Shown piece after piece: positions 45,684 through 54,020 of a stretch of DNA of 60,117 nucleotides. Each line of letters opens with the position of its first letter. Position 1 is the stretch's first letter. The notes below the pieces were generated by a model, which was not told the origin of the DNA, searched no databases, and saw nothing but the letters and a program-made list of their open reading frames with translations. A program made the position numbers and the translations under genes. The DNA lies in the NCBI GenBank assembly GCA_021777105.1, contig JAIQZQ010000026.1:1-60117 (forward strand), read 5' to 3'. The stretch is from Candidatus Anammoxibacter sp. (GTDB lineage: Bacteria > Planctomycetota > Brocadiia > Brocadiales > Anammoxibacteraceae).

Positions 45684-46195
45684 GACTAACTCCTCCTTTT
45701 TAGTTTGCAATATTCAGAAACCAACCCTAATATCGTCCGTAAATCAAAACGCCTAATTTGTTTTGACTACGGCCCTTATTAGTTAGAATTTAAAATTCAA
45801 ATTGGTCATTCACTTCTGTTCCCGGTTCTATAACAGTGTCCATTACCTCGTCCACATCAACCTCCTTTCGTTGCTTAAAATAGTTCGGAATGTCTAAGGG
45901 GATATATACTTGTCATTTCTACAAATATTATTCTAAAATTTAAATATTTTAGTGTTTTTCCGCAAAGAGGGTTTTATTTATTATACCTCACAGTTGCATT
46001 AACGTTAGCTATTTTTACCTTAACAAACATTAATTAATTAATGTGATTTTTTAAGTATTATAATACACTGTTATTGAACTTTTTATAACATATTTTTTTA
46101 TAGAATTTGTTATAATTATGCTGAATAGGCGCCGTTATAAAGCATATTCTAGACGATATTTTCCAATTCAACTTTCAATTTTTAAACAGATTCTA
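45684..46195. other. Divergent gap between chemoreceptor and MtaB genes
   Basis: This AT-rich stretch holds a leftward 21-codon reading frame at 45790-45855 and long A/T tracts from 45910. A TATAATT sequence near 46110 could serve the rightward gene. Confidence 0.5.
45790..45855 (-). CDS. Possible 21-residue small protein upstream of chemoreceptor gene
   Basis: GTG 45855 is preceded by a near-perfect AAAGGAGG (45861-45868) at 5-base spacing and opens a 21-codon frame, (M)DEVMDTVIEPGTEVNDQF then EF and TAA. Composition is protein-like and acidic. It would be the first gene of the chemoreceptor transcript, or a leader peptide, or a remnant. No homologue is known to me. Confidence 0.35.
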   Translation of the reverse strand: MDEVMDTVIEPGTEVNDQFEF

Positions 46196-47500
46196 ATGAA
46201 AAGATGCGCTTTTATAACGCTTGGTTGCAAGGTTAATCAGTACGAGACGCAAGCCATGCGGGAGATTATCCTGAAAAACGGATATACGGAGACGCAGGCC
46301 AATGAAAGAGCTGATCTCTACGTCATAAACACCTGCACTGTGACCGCTGTAAGCGACACTAAATCAAAACAGTTTATCAAAAAAACAGCGCGTCAAAATC
46401 CCGAGGCCCGCATACTTGTAACAGGGTGTTACGCTGAGGCTAACAGCGCTGAGATCAAGTCGTTCACAAAAGGGTTAAATATAACTATCGCCGATCGCAA
46501 CGAGAAAGCAAAGATAGCTGAATTTGTTAGCAGCAACGGCTCAACCGTTCCATCTAAAGAACCAGGCTCAATATTTGACCTGAAAATAAGCGCATTTGAA
46601 GACCATACGCGGGCGTTTCTAAAAATAGAGGATGGTTGCGATAACCGTTGCAGCTACTGCATTGTGCCGTTTGCGCGAGGCGATGTTATAAGCAGGCCGA
46701 TTGACGGCGTAATTGAAGAGGCTAAACGGCTGGCCGACAACGGTTATCAGGAAATAAATCTTACCGGCATACACCTTGGGGCTTACGGTAAAGATTTTGC
46801 CGCTAATAATAAAAACGGGGCAAACCTGCTTAACGTTCTGGTTGAGCTTGAAAAAATCATAGGGTTAGAACGAATAAGGCTAAGCTCAATAGAGGCTAAT
46901 GAAATTTCCGACGATATGATAGAGCTTATTGCGGGTTCTGAAAAGATATGCCCACACTTTCACCTGCCGCTTCAAAGCGGGGACGATTATATCCTAAAGC
47001 GGATGAACAGAAAGTACGATACAAACAAATATCTCTCAATACTTGATAAAATTAGGAACAAAATAGAATTGCCCGCTTTTACCACAGACCTGATAATCGG
47101 TTTTCCCGGCGAAAATGAAGAGAGATTTCAAAACAGCATGGAGACATGCCGAAAAGCGGGATTTAGCAGAATCCATATTTTTCCGTTTAGCGCAAGGGAG
47201 GGAACTCCGGCGGCAAAGATGCCGGACGTTTGCGAACCCGCCGCAATAAACGCGCGCAAAAAGATAATGCGGGCAACCGCCCGCGAACTTGCAATCAACT
47301 ATGCGCGGAATTTTATTGGAAAAGACATAAAGATATTAACGGAATCAACGTTTGAGGAGTCAACCGGCGCGCTTAGCGGCTACACCGAACGCTACGTTAA
47401 AACCGATTTTATCGGCGATAAATCAAATATGAAAAAGTTTGTGACGGTTAAAGCAAAGGAAGTTGCGGACGATCACTTAGCCGGAGTATTAATAAATTGA
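46196..47500 (+). CDS. mtaB: tRNA threonylcarbamoyladenosine methylthiotransferase MtaB-like
   Basis: The 434-residue radical SAM enzyme adds a methylthio group to t6A37 of tRNA. The N-terminal UPF0004 domain starts with CAFITLGCKVNQYET and provides Cys11, with NTCT and VTGC supplying the other cluster ligands. The radical SAM CDNRCSYC gives Cys148, Cys152 and Cys155, followed by IVPFARG. A TRAM-like end is not obvious. The start is placed at ATG 46196 where family conservation begins; an in-frame ATG at 46118 would add 26 unlike residues. Confidence 0.88.
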   Translation: MKRCAFITLGCKVNQYETQAMREIILKNGYTETQANERADLYVINTCTVTAVSDTKSKQFIKKTARQNPEARILVTGCYAEANSAEIKSFTKGLNITIADRNEKAKIAEFVSSNGSTVPSKEPGSIFDLKISAFEDHTRAFLKIEDGCDNRCSYCIVPFARGDVISRPIDGVIEEAKRLADNGYQEINLTGIHLGAYGKDFAANNKNGANLLNVLVELEKIIGLERIRLSSIEANEISDDMIELIAGSEKICPHFHLPLQSGDDYILKRMNRKYDTNKYLSILDKIRNKIELPAFTTDLIIGFPGENEERFQNSMETCRKAGFSRIHIFPFSAREGTPAAKMPDVCEPAAINARKKIMRATARELAINYARNFIGKDIKILTESTFEESTGALSGYTERYVKTDFIGDKSNMKKFVTVKAKEVADDHLAGVLIN

Positions 47501-48111
47501 GCAAATTGAGATTTCAAATTAAATCCGTAAAAAAAACGGCCTTAGGGGCGATATGCCTGACTGCGATCATTTTTGCGTGTTTTATAGAAAAACAATGTTT
47601 CGCCTTGCCCGCGGACAATGTTGTGCCGCTTATTAACGAGCAATATTTCCCTGCTGTTCATAAGGCGCTAAGGGAGGCTAAGAAATCTATATTCTGCGTA
47701 ATGTACCTGGCAAAATTATCTAAAAAGGATGACTCAGAGCTTACAAACACGCTTATCCGCGACCTTATAAAAGCGAGCAAACGCGGAGTTGACGTCAAAG
47801 TAATACTGGACCAAAACGTGAAATTTTGGGAATGGGGATCTAAAAGAAATCAAATTGAGCGAAAAAGCAGCGACGCCTACAAGAAGCTGTTGCGCGCCGG
47901 GGTTTCGGTATATTACGACGACAGGAAACAGATAACTCACAATAAAACAATCGTAATCGACAATTACATCACAATAGTTGGTTCCACCAACTGGACATAC
48001 AGCGCCTTGCACAGAAACAATGAAGCCGCCGTCCTGATAGAGTCTGCATCAGTGGCAAAGGAGTTTATCAAACGGTTAAAACTTATTCCACGGGAGAAAG
48101 TGCGGGAATAA
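47497..48111 (+). CDS. Secreted phospholipase D-like nuclease
   Basis: The 204-residue protein has a signal peptide (TALGAICLTAIIFACF) and one HKD motif, H148-N-K150-T-I-V-I-D155, followed by GSTNW, typical of the Nuc-type PLD family whose members dimerise to complete the active site. A TTG start at 47497 overlaps the MtaB stop by 4 bases (TTGA), so translation is probably coupled. Exported nucleases of this kind degrade DNA or phospholipid. Confidence 0.82.
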   Translation: MSKLRFQIKSVKKTALGAICLTAIIFACFIEKQCFALPADNVVPLINEQYFPAVHKALREAKKSIFCVMYLAKLSKKDDSELTNTLIRDLIKASKRGVDVKVILDQNVKFWEWGSKRNQIERKSSDAYKKLLRAGVSVYYDDRKQITHNKTIVIDNYITIVGSTNWTYSALHRNNEAAVLIESASVAKEFIKRLKLIPREKVRE

Positions 48112-48403
48112 ATATTGGCTTGCCGATAAATTAAAAATATTTAGTATCAATTTAGAACTTTGAAAATTATATAATCTAAAAATAAGATATTGCCGAAAAT
48201 GACAGGTGGCGTGGATACTTGATGCTGGTTTCTAGATGCTGGATGTCGGTATGCTTTTAAACTAGAGGCTGAGCCTCTAAGGACACCGCGTTACAAGGCA
48301 GGAGCCTTGTAACGAGTAAGAATAGTCACAAAATATCTAAATTTACGGCGTTTCATAACACTGCGCAAAGACTCAATAATCATTTTGCAATTTGCGTCAA
48401 CAT
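48112..48403. other. Gap with compound palindrome
   Basis: AGAGGCTGAGCCTCT at 48264-48278 is followed by GTTACAAGGC-AGGA-GCCTTGTAAC at 48290-48313; the same pair recurs at 49056-49104 beyond the PGDYG gene. No gene is seen. Confidence 0.6.
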
Positions 48404-48793
48404 TTATTCAATTAATTCATAAAGAGAATTAAATGTTTTAGCGTCAACAGCATAACCGTCTTTTTTATCAACATCATTATAAACAAGATAATCCCCGGGT
48501 TTATAATGAGTCTCGCCCTCTTTGGTTTTTATTGCCCCGGATGTAGTAGCCGGTTCAGCCCAGACAAAGCACGTCTTGGCATAAACGCCTGGCGATACTT
48601 GTTTATACGTTGTTGAAAATGTTTCAGCGTCAATGGTATAAGTCTCGCCGTTATTATAAACAACCCAATCTCCGGATTTGCATGTTTGAGTCGCCCCCCA
48701 TTTTTGATAGGTAAAGCCTTCAGTATCAAGACTAAGTTGTATAGCGATTACTTGCGCCCCCGCTTTTTTTTTGTAACGACAAAACTTTGCCAT
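48404..48793 (-). CDS. PGDYG-like tandem-repeat protein
   Basis: The 129-residue protein consists of two related halves. One has TCKSGDWVVYNNGETYTIDA then ETFSTTYK; the other HYKPGDYLVYND, GYAVDA and KTFNSLYE. These SGDW/PGDY-x-VYN blocks resemble the PGDYG family of unknown function. I choose ATG 48793 because CTGGAG lies just upstream; the longer frame from 48820 adds nine residues. It is flanked on both sides by the same palindrome pair. Confidence 0.7.
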   Translation of the reverse strand: MAKFCRYKKKAGAQVIAIQLSLDTEGFTYQKWGATQTCKSGDWVVYNNGETYTIDAETFSTTYKQVSPGVYAKTCFVWAEPATTSGAIKTKEGETHYKPGDYLVYNDVDKKDGYAVDAKTFNSLYELIE

Positions 48794-49185
48794 GAATGTC
48801 TCCAGTATATACTCAAACAAATCAGGTTTTCGAAATTTGTAATAGAATAAAAGGCTAAAGCCTTAACTCCGGCAGCGTGATATTGCCGGAATTTACCCTT
48901 TAGGGTTTTATTTCACTGCATTTGAAAAAAACATGGCTAGTTACAAGGCTCCGGCCTTGTAACTGGGTGTACGAAGAGGCTCTGCCTCCTTTTGTCAGAA
49001 TAACAAATGTTGCCATTAATTTTCTAATGCCGATCTAATTAACAATGTTTAAGACGAGGCAGAGCCTCTAAGGACAGTGTGTTACAAGGCTGGAGCCTTG
49101 TAACAAGCTTCTTATTTTGTCCAGCAAAAATTTGTCCAACAGTAAGAACCCCTGTTTGTGAGCGAAGCAATTCTAGCGTCGGTAA
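48794..49185. other. Gap with dispersed palindromes
   Basis: A repeated block (TTTCGAAATTTGTAATAGAA, GGCTAAAGCC, TGCCGGAATTTACCC and TTTAGGGTTTTATTTCA; 48829-48932) recurs in pieces at 59260-59310 and 59575-59640. Hairpins AGTTACAAGGC/GCCTTGTAACT (48939-48964) and GAGGC/GCCTC with GTTACAAGGC/GCCTTGTAAC (49056-49104) follow. No gene is seen. Confidence 0.6.
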
Positions 49186-51033
49186 TTACTTGCAGATCAT
49201 TGAAGACATCGCCGGTTTGCTTTTAATAAAACGGCGATGAACGTCGAGATAGACCTTTTCATACAATTTGTCAATTTCATCAAGATCCATAAATTCTTTA
49301 GAAAAGCCTGGCCTGATCGGATCAAAAACAAGCTTGGCAACGTTAATAAAATGGGCCAACAGAGATCGCGGGTCTTCATCTCCAACAGCCACCCTGACGG
49401 TGGTCAGGTGAATGCCGGCTTCTTTTAACGCCGTTTCCGACAACTCTGAATGGCTCGTCATTGCCGGGCATAAGATAACGGTATTGATCTGCCCCAATGT
49501 TACCTGTAATCCAAAAGCAGGCTCAAGGCAGTCAAAAAACTTTTTGAATGTTTGCCGATCTATTCTCGTCTTTCCACCGCTGCCCTTTTCAAAATCAATG
49601 GTAAACAAAGGAGCCGGCAACTCAAGATGCATAATCTTTTTCCCTAGCGTATAGTTCACATTGCCTTTAACAGCGGAAGAATGGACATGTATGTCCGGAT
49701 GGGAATTAAGGACATTGGCCAGCACAATGGTGTTAATGCATTTGCAAATCATGCGCAATTCAAGGGTTTTCATGCCCTCAATAACATCAAACGCCTTTTC
49801 AGAATCGAGAAACGCCCCTTTAATATAGTAAACGTTCCAAAAAAGCGTCTCATTCCACGAAATGCTCTTTTTATTCCCATTCCAATCAGTGTAATCATAC
49901 GACTCCCCTTTCGGCAGAAACATTGTTTCGTTTCTTCCAATAACAACGCCGGCAATTGTCGAGCCGTTTCCTGTAAGATCTTTGGTGTATGAGTGTATAA
50001 CATAGTCAGGCCTTTTTGCCGGATCTTCATGCTTGAGGGTGCGATGCAAAAAAGGCGTGCCCACAGTGGAATCACATATCACCGTCAATTCCTCTTTATG
50101 CGCGGCTTTGCATATTTCAGGCACATCAAGTATGTACCCGTGCGGATTGCAAGGCGACTCAAGGTAAACATAAATATGAGCCCCCTGTTCAAGCCTGTCG
50201 CTGTGCGTTTTCAAAACTTCTGAATAAGCCTTGCTGAATTCCTTGCCGGTGTAACCGTCAAACCAGACAACCGCAATATCAAGATTGCTGTTTTTACCGT
50301 ACCAATCCTGAATAAGTTGATGCGCCCCGCCGTATATATTTCTGCTGGTAATTATAATATCCCGATGCCCTAAAAGATGACTCAAAGTTGAGTCAATAGC
50401 AGCCATGCCGGAATTAAAATTCCAGGCAAAGTACTCATCCGCCATTGGACCGGCTTCAACATCCACCATATAATTCGCCAAACACACGGATGTCGGATTC
50501 ATCAGCCGTGAATAGATTTCGTGAAGCAGCTCCTTGCCGCGAAAAGCCTCATCAATCCATTCGGCGCACGCATAAAGATAAGTCGCGGTGCGCGTAATCA
50601 CCGGCGTAGAGCTAAAAATTGCCGTGACATTGTCAAAGATGGGATATGGCCCTTTTAATGTTATAGTTGACTGCCGGGTAATTAAGGATTGATAACTTTT
50701 TCGCAAAGGGTTCTGCAGGTTATCAAGCATTTTCGCCATTTGAAAACATATAAAACGCTTTGCGTTAAACAAAGCGGCTTTATCTTCACAACGCAACCCC
50801 TCCAATATTTGAACGGACTCCTGCCATAAATGGTGCAGTTGCACATTAGCCTGGTACAAAGGATAAACAAGTTTTGCCAATCGTTCACCTATTGGGCTTT
50901 TAGAGTCGATTGAAAAATGATCCAACTGCTCATTAACCAGCTCATCAATACTTTGAGCCGTAGAAGTCTTTCTGTTTGGGCTTAATTGGCGCGCGTACTG
51001 AAGGTCGTCTGATAATAATTTTGATTTAGGCAT
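49186..51033 (-). CDS. PLP-dependent Cys/Met metabolism enzyme (cystathionine gamma-synthase type)
   Basis: The 615-residue protein carries the Cys/Met metabolism fold with the PLP lysine K351 in SYTKDLTGNGS, a Y-R-like GHRDIIITSRNIYGGA turn and ESPCNPHG, the substrate loop of the family. About 90 residues of helical sequence precede the core, making it longer than usual cystathionine synthases or lyases. AGGAG sits 6-10 bases before the ATG. It may act in sulfur amino acid metabolism or on another amine substrate. Confidence 0.8.
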   Translation of the reverse strand: MPKSKLLSDDLQYARQLSPNRKTSTAQSIDELVNEQLDHFSIDSKSPIGERLAKLVYPLYQANVQLHHLWQESVQILEGLRCEDKAALFNAKRFICFQMAKMLDNLQNPLRKSYQSLITRQSTITLKGPYPIFDNVTAIFSSTPVITRTATYLYACAEWIDEAFRGKELLHEIYSRLMNPTSVCLANYMVDVEAGPMADEYFAWNFNSGMAAIDSTLSHLLGHRDIIITSRNIYGGAHQLIQDWYGKNSNLDIAVVWFDGYTGKEFSKAYSEVLKTHSDRLEQGAHIYVYLESPCNPHGYILDVPEICKAAHKEELTVICDSTVGTPFLHRTLKHEDPAKRPDYVIHSYTKDLTGNGSTIAGVVIGRNETMFLPKGESYDYTDWNGNKKSISWNETLFWNVYYIKGAFLDSEKAFDVIEGMKTLELRMICKCINTIVLANVLNSHPDIHVHSSAVKGNVNYTLGKKIMHLELPAPLFTIDFEKGSGGKTRIDRQTFKKFFDCLEPAFGLQVTLGQINTVILCPAMTSHSELSETALKEAGIHLTTVRVAVGDEDPRSLLAHFINVAKLVFDPIRPGFSKEFMDLDEIDKLYEKVYLDVHRRFIKSKPAMSSMICK

Positions 51034-51389
51034 TACACTCCTTTTAAGTTAATGCGCATGTAACAGGGTATGCTAAAAGCTTGCCGGCGCTCAAACCACA
51101 AGCTCGCGGGCAAGCAACACGCGCTATTTGGCCGCTATATAAAAATTAAGGTGTAACTGAATAATTTAAAAAATAATTATATACCATTCTACTGCAATAG
51201 GCAACAACGAGACATATTAGCAAAAAATATTTAATCAATTTTTGGTCAATATTTAAACATAACCCGTATAAACATGAATCTTATAAATTAAAGGAGGTAT
51301 GACTTGGAAATTAGGCGCAATATCTACACTGGAACTGCCCACAATATGACACATTGACTTATATGATACAATGATGTATATTTAGAGAT
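51034..51389. other. Divergent gap with promoter and a micro-frame
   Basis: AAAGGAGG at about 51290-51297 is followed after 6 bases by TTG 51304, opening an 18-codon frame (EIRRNIYTGTAHNMTH). It ends at 51357 inside the promoter of the RelE gene and looks like a truncated gene start. Confidence 0.4.
51354..51382 (+). promoter_or_regulatory. Sigma-70-type promoter of the RelE/HTH pair
   Basis: TTGACT (51354-51359), a 17-base spacer and TATATT (51377-51382) form a good promoter. The ATG at 51390 begins about 8 bases downstream, so the mRNA is probably leaderless or nearly so. The spacer includes an ATATGATACAATGATGTATAT near-palindrome, a possible operator. Confidence 0.45.
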
Positions 51390-51767
51390 ATGGATGTCCT
51401 AAAATCGAAGTGGTTTAATAAGTGGTCAAAAAAGTATAAGATCACGGATGATAATCTAATGTCCGCTATTGATAATTTCGACAGTTCAAGTGTCGTTGAC
51501 TTAGGAGCGGGATTGTATAAAACAAGAATTCCCAGACCTAAACAAGGTAAAAGCGCTGGATTTAGAGCGCTTATTATATTTAGTAAAGACGACTTAGTTC
51601 TATTCATGCTTGGATTTGCAAAAAATGAGAAAGATAATATTAGCGTTGCTGATTTGAACGATTTAAAGCAACAGGCAAAACACATATTAAGTTTTAGTAA
51701 AGAACAAGTTAAACAGTTAGTTGACAACGGTACTTTCATAAAAGTGGAGATCAATGATGAAAAATGA
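51390..51767 (+). CDS. RelE/HigB-type toxin
   Basis: The 125-residue protein has the strand pattern of RelE-like mRNA interferases of the HigB/PF06296 type: ALIIFSKDDLVLFMLGFAKN and the GAGLYKTRIPRPKQGKSAG basic loop with R-x-x-R. It overlaps its antitoxin by 14 bases. No leader is needed by the proposed promoter position. Confidence 0.82.
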   Translation: MDVLKSKWFNKWSKKYKITDDNLMSAIDNFDSSSVVDLGAGLYKTRIPRPKQGKSAGFRALIIFSKDDLVLFMLGFAKNEKDNISVADLNDLKQQAKHILSFSKEQVKQLVDNGTFIKVEINDEK

Positions 51768-52116
51768 AAAAAGAAGCTCAAAGGTTAAAGAAGCTTTAGG
51801 AAGCCTTACGCAGGATTTAATTGACGCGGGTCTAGGTTCTCCTTTTACAGAAAAGGAGCTGAATTATTATGGGATTAAAATACCTGAAATTAAAGATATT
51901 CCCCCAAAAAAAATCCAGACTATAAGAAAAAAAGTACAACTAAGTCAAAGTGTATTTGCTCGCTTACTCAATGTTAGCGCCGCCAGTATCAAACAATGGG
52001 AACAAGGAACAAGAAATCCAACCGGCGCAACAAAAGTATTGCTTGACCTACTTGATAAAGAGCCCCATCTATTAGATTACAGGATTCATAAATTTAAAAG
52101 AAAATCAGTAGCATGA
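51754..52116 (+). CDS. HTH antitoxin partnered with RelE/HigB toxin
   Basis: The 120-residue protein has a C-terminal XRE-type HTH at about 65-95 (LSQSVFARLLNVSAASIKQW) followed by the EQGTRNPTGATKVLLDLLD tail typical of NadS/HigA-like antitoxins. The start could also be ATG 51757. It overlaps the toxin gene, consistent with coupled synthesis. Confidence 0.85.
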   Translation: MMKNEKRSSKVKEALGSLTQDLIDAGLGSPFTEKELNYYGIKIPEIKDIPPKKIQTIRKKVQLSQSVFARLLNVSAASIKQWEQGTRNPTGATKVLLDLLDKEPHLLDYRIHKFKRKSVA

Positions 52117-52259
52117 AATTCTATGTAGCGTCGCAGGGCCACCCTGAAAACAGAATACGTCATCTCGATATTCTAATTTCTAATCCAGATAACGGCAATT
52201 ATCGCCCGGCCCAAAGCAATATAATCGTTTGCACGTTGAGGAATCGCAAGGTAGTATAG
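52113..52259 (+). CDS. Possible 48-residue ORF overlapping the antitoxin stop
   Basis: ATG 52113 overlaps the antitoxin TGA as ATGA and opens MKFYVASQGHPENRIRHLDI then LISNPDNGNYRPAQSN and a Cys-containing tail. It has no ribosome site of its own. It might be a coupled third gene, or a start truncated by rearrangement; a poly-G tract follows at 52277. Confidence 0.3.
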   Translation: MKFYVASQGHPENRIRHLDILISNPDNGNYRPAQSNIIVCTLRNRKVV

Positions 52260-52571
52260 CCGCAACTCCGCGCTGTGGGGGGGGGGGTTGAGGGATGTAT
52301 TTTAATTTGAAGTGCAGCAAATCAATTTCACAAAAAGAGATAAACTTGAGATAAATCAGAGAGAACACGACTCTAAACCTGAATCATCTGCTTAACTTAA
52401 GTTTGATCCGGGTTGGGCACATAGAGAATCATAAAAAGTTTACATCTTCTTTTAAGAAGATGTTTATGTTTGGTAGAACGCTTCCAGTTAATATAGATAA
52501 TCCTTTTTTCTATATTCTGTTTCAAGACCAGCCCATGACGCCCTCCCCTTTGAATATAGATTCGCCATCTT
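52260..52571. other. Convergent gap with poly-G tract and hairpin
   Basis: An 11-base G run lies at 52277-52287. A perfect 10-bp hairpin ACATCTTCTT-TT-AAGAAGATGT lies at 52442-52463 between converging genes. No gene is seen. Confidence 0.55.
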
Positions 52572-52898
52572 TTATTTTTCATTTTCTTCAATTTGTTTAT
52601 CTATTTCATCACCGTGAGCGCGGTAATAAGCCCAGGCATTAGCCAAATCTTCCAGACTTAGCGATGGGTAGCTTTTTAGCAAATCATTTTCGTTGGTTCC
52701 CAACTTCCTAGCTTGAACCAAAACCCACACAGGTATGCGCGTTCTAATAATACAGGGCTCCCCGCCGCAAACACCGGGCTTGCTTTCAATGCCTGGGAAT
52801 GAAGCGCCAAGATCATTTACAACCCATTTAAGAACCTGGGTTTTCTCTGATTTTGTCATACTGGATATCAATTTTTCAGCTTCCTGTAGTATACTCAT
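52572..52898 (-). CDS. DUF433 (VapB45-like) antitoxin-type protein
   Basis: The 108-residue protein carries GVCGGEPCIIRTRIPVWVLV then LLKSYPSLSLEDLANAWAYY, the HTH-like DUF433 core. DUF433 proteins usually act as antitoxins for DUF5615 PIN-like toxins. No toxin is encoded beside it here, so it is an orphan or the partner is lost. The N-terminal LQEAEKLISSMTKSEK helix precedes. Confidence 0.82.
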   Translation of the reverse strand: MSILQEAEKLISSMTKSEKTQVLKWVVNDLGASFPGIESKPGVCGGEPCIIRTRIPVWVLVQARKLGTNENDLLKSYPSLSLEDLANAWAYYRAHGDEIDKQIEENEK

Positions 52899-53261
52899 TT
52901 TGTTTCTCGTAAAATTCCAACAACAATAGTAACGGCTAATTGCGGGATTAACTCACATTGAAAGAGCCTTCGAAATGTTTATTATCATTTATAACTTTAT
53001 CTTCGTCAATAGTTAAAAGCTGTGGAGGCGCGAAGCACAGATAGCGGAGAGCTGAAAGCAAAAGCGTTAGACAAGATTTACAGGATCGACAGGATAAAAG
53101 CAAAAAGCGCCACAAATGAGTTAAGACACGAAGAAAAAAGTGAATTTTGGGTAAAGGTGAAATTAAACGGAGTTTCATGCGCAATTGCGTTTCAAAATCG
53201 GAGTTTTGGAACGAGTCGCGAAATAGACGGGCATTTATAGCATCGCAAATAAATTTACGCT

Positions 53262-53456
53262 TCAGCCGCTTATCTCTTTCACCCGCCCGACTTCGCCGCT
53301 TTCCAGACGTACTTTGATGCCGTGAGTGTGATTGGAAGATTTTGTCAAAACGTCTTTCACAATACCTTTGGTTAGGTTTCCAGACCTTTGATCTTTCTTT
53401 AATACTATCAAAACCGGCGTTCCCGGTTTTATATCCGCTCGATTTGTTCCATTCAT
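53262..53456 (-). CDS. ywbE: YwbE family protein
   Basis: The 64-residue product (NRADIKPGTPVLIVLKKDQR, then GIVKDVLTKSSNHTHGIKVR and GEVGRVKEI) matches the small YwbE/DUF2196 family of unknown function. AGGAGAG lies about 12 bases upstream of ATG. A longer frame on the same strand over 52948-53466 is out of phase and looks spurious. Confidence 0.88.
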   Translation of the reverse strand: MNGTNRADIKPGTPVLIVLKKDQRSGNLTKGIVKDVLTKSSNHTHGIKVRLESGEVGRVKEISG

Positions 53457-54020
53457 AATATTTCAACTCTCCTTTTCATAGTCTGAGATTTTACCGGAAA
53501 AAGGCCGGAGCTGCTACAATTTTTCCTGCTTTTTACAATTGCAAAAGCGGTAAAGCCACGAAGTCACGAAGACACAAAGATTCGAATAAAAAAGTGGTCA
53601 TACTTGATTTCTGCGCGTAGAGTCGAGACCGGATCAAAACAAATGAAGCAAGGTAGAAGCGTGGCTGTTGTTTTTTTGTTTTTATCTGTGAAAATCAGTC
53701 TAATCGGTGTCATCGGTGTTCTATGCTTTTGCTTTTTGCTTTTAAATCAGTGAAGATTTGCGAAGATTTGTGGTTAATAGCTATTGCTTTTTTAAATGTA
53801 TTTTTATTTATTCTATACAGAGTATAGTTTACGCTTGATTAGTTCAAGATAGGGATTTGAACTAACAAAGTGGATTTGGGGCGAGAATGCTCAACATGAA
53901 ACGAGGGTTAAATTAATAATTTGCGATTTTTACAAGGTGGGCGGTAAAATGGATACCTTTATTCATTATAAAAATAAAAGCTTTTGAGGCCGGCTTGACC
54001 GGTTTAGGTTATAACGAAAA
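53457..54020. other. Repeat-containing gap before mlaE
   Basis: It holds AAGCCACGAAGTCACGAAGA and CAGTGAAGATTTGCGAAGAT-like environmental repeats (about 53550-53580 and 53750-53775). No gene or clear promoter is seen. Confidence 0.55.

Noticed and set aside
52948..53466. 172-codon leftward frame over the YwbE gene
   Set aside because: It is out of phase with the recognised YwbE gene and rich in Arg/Ser, typical of a shadow frame.
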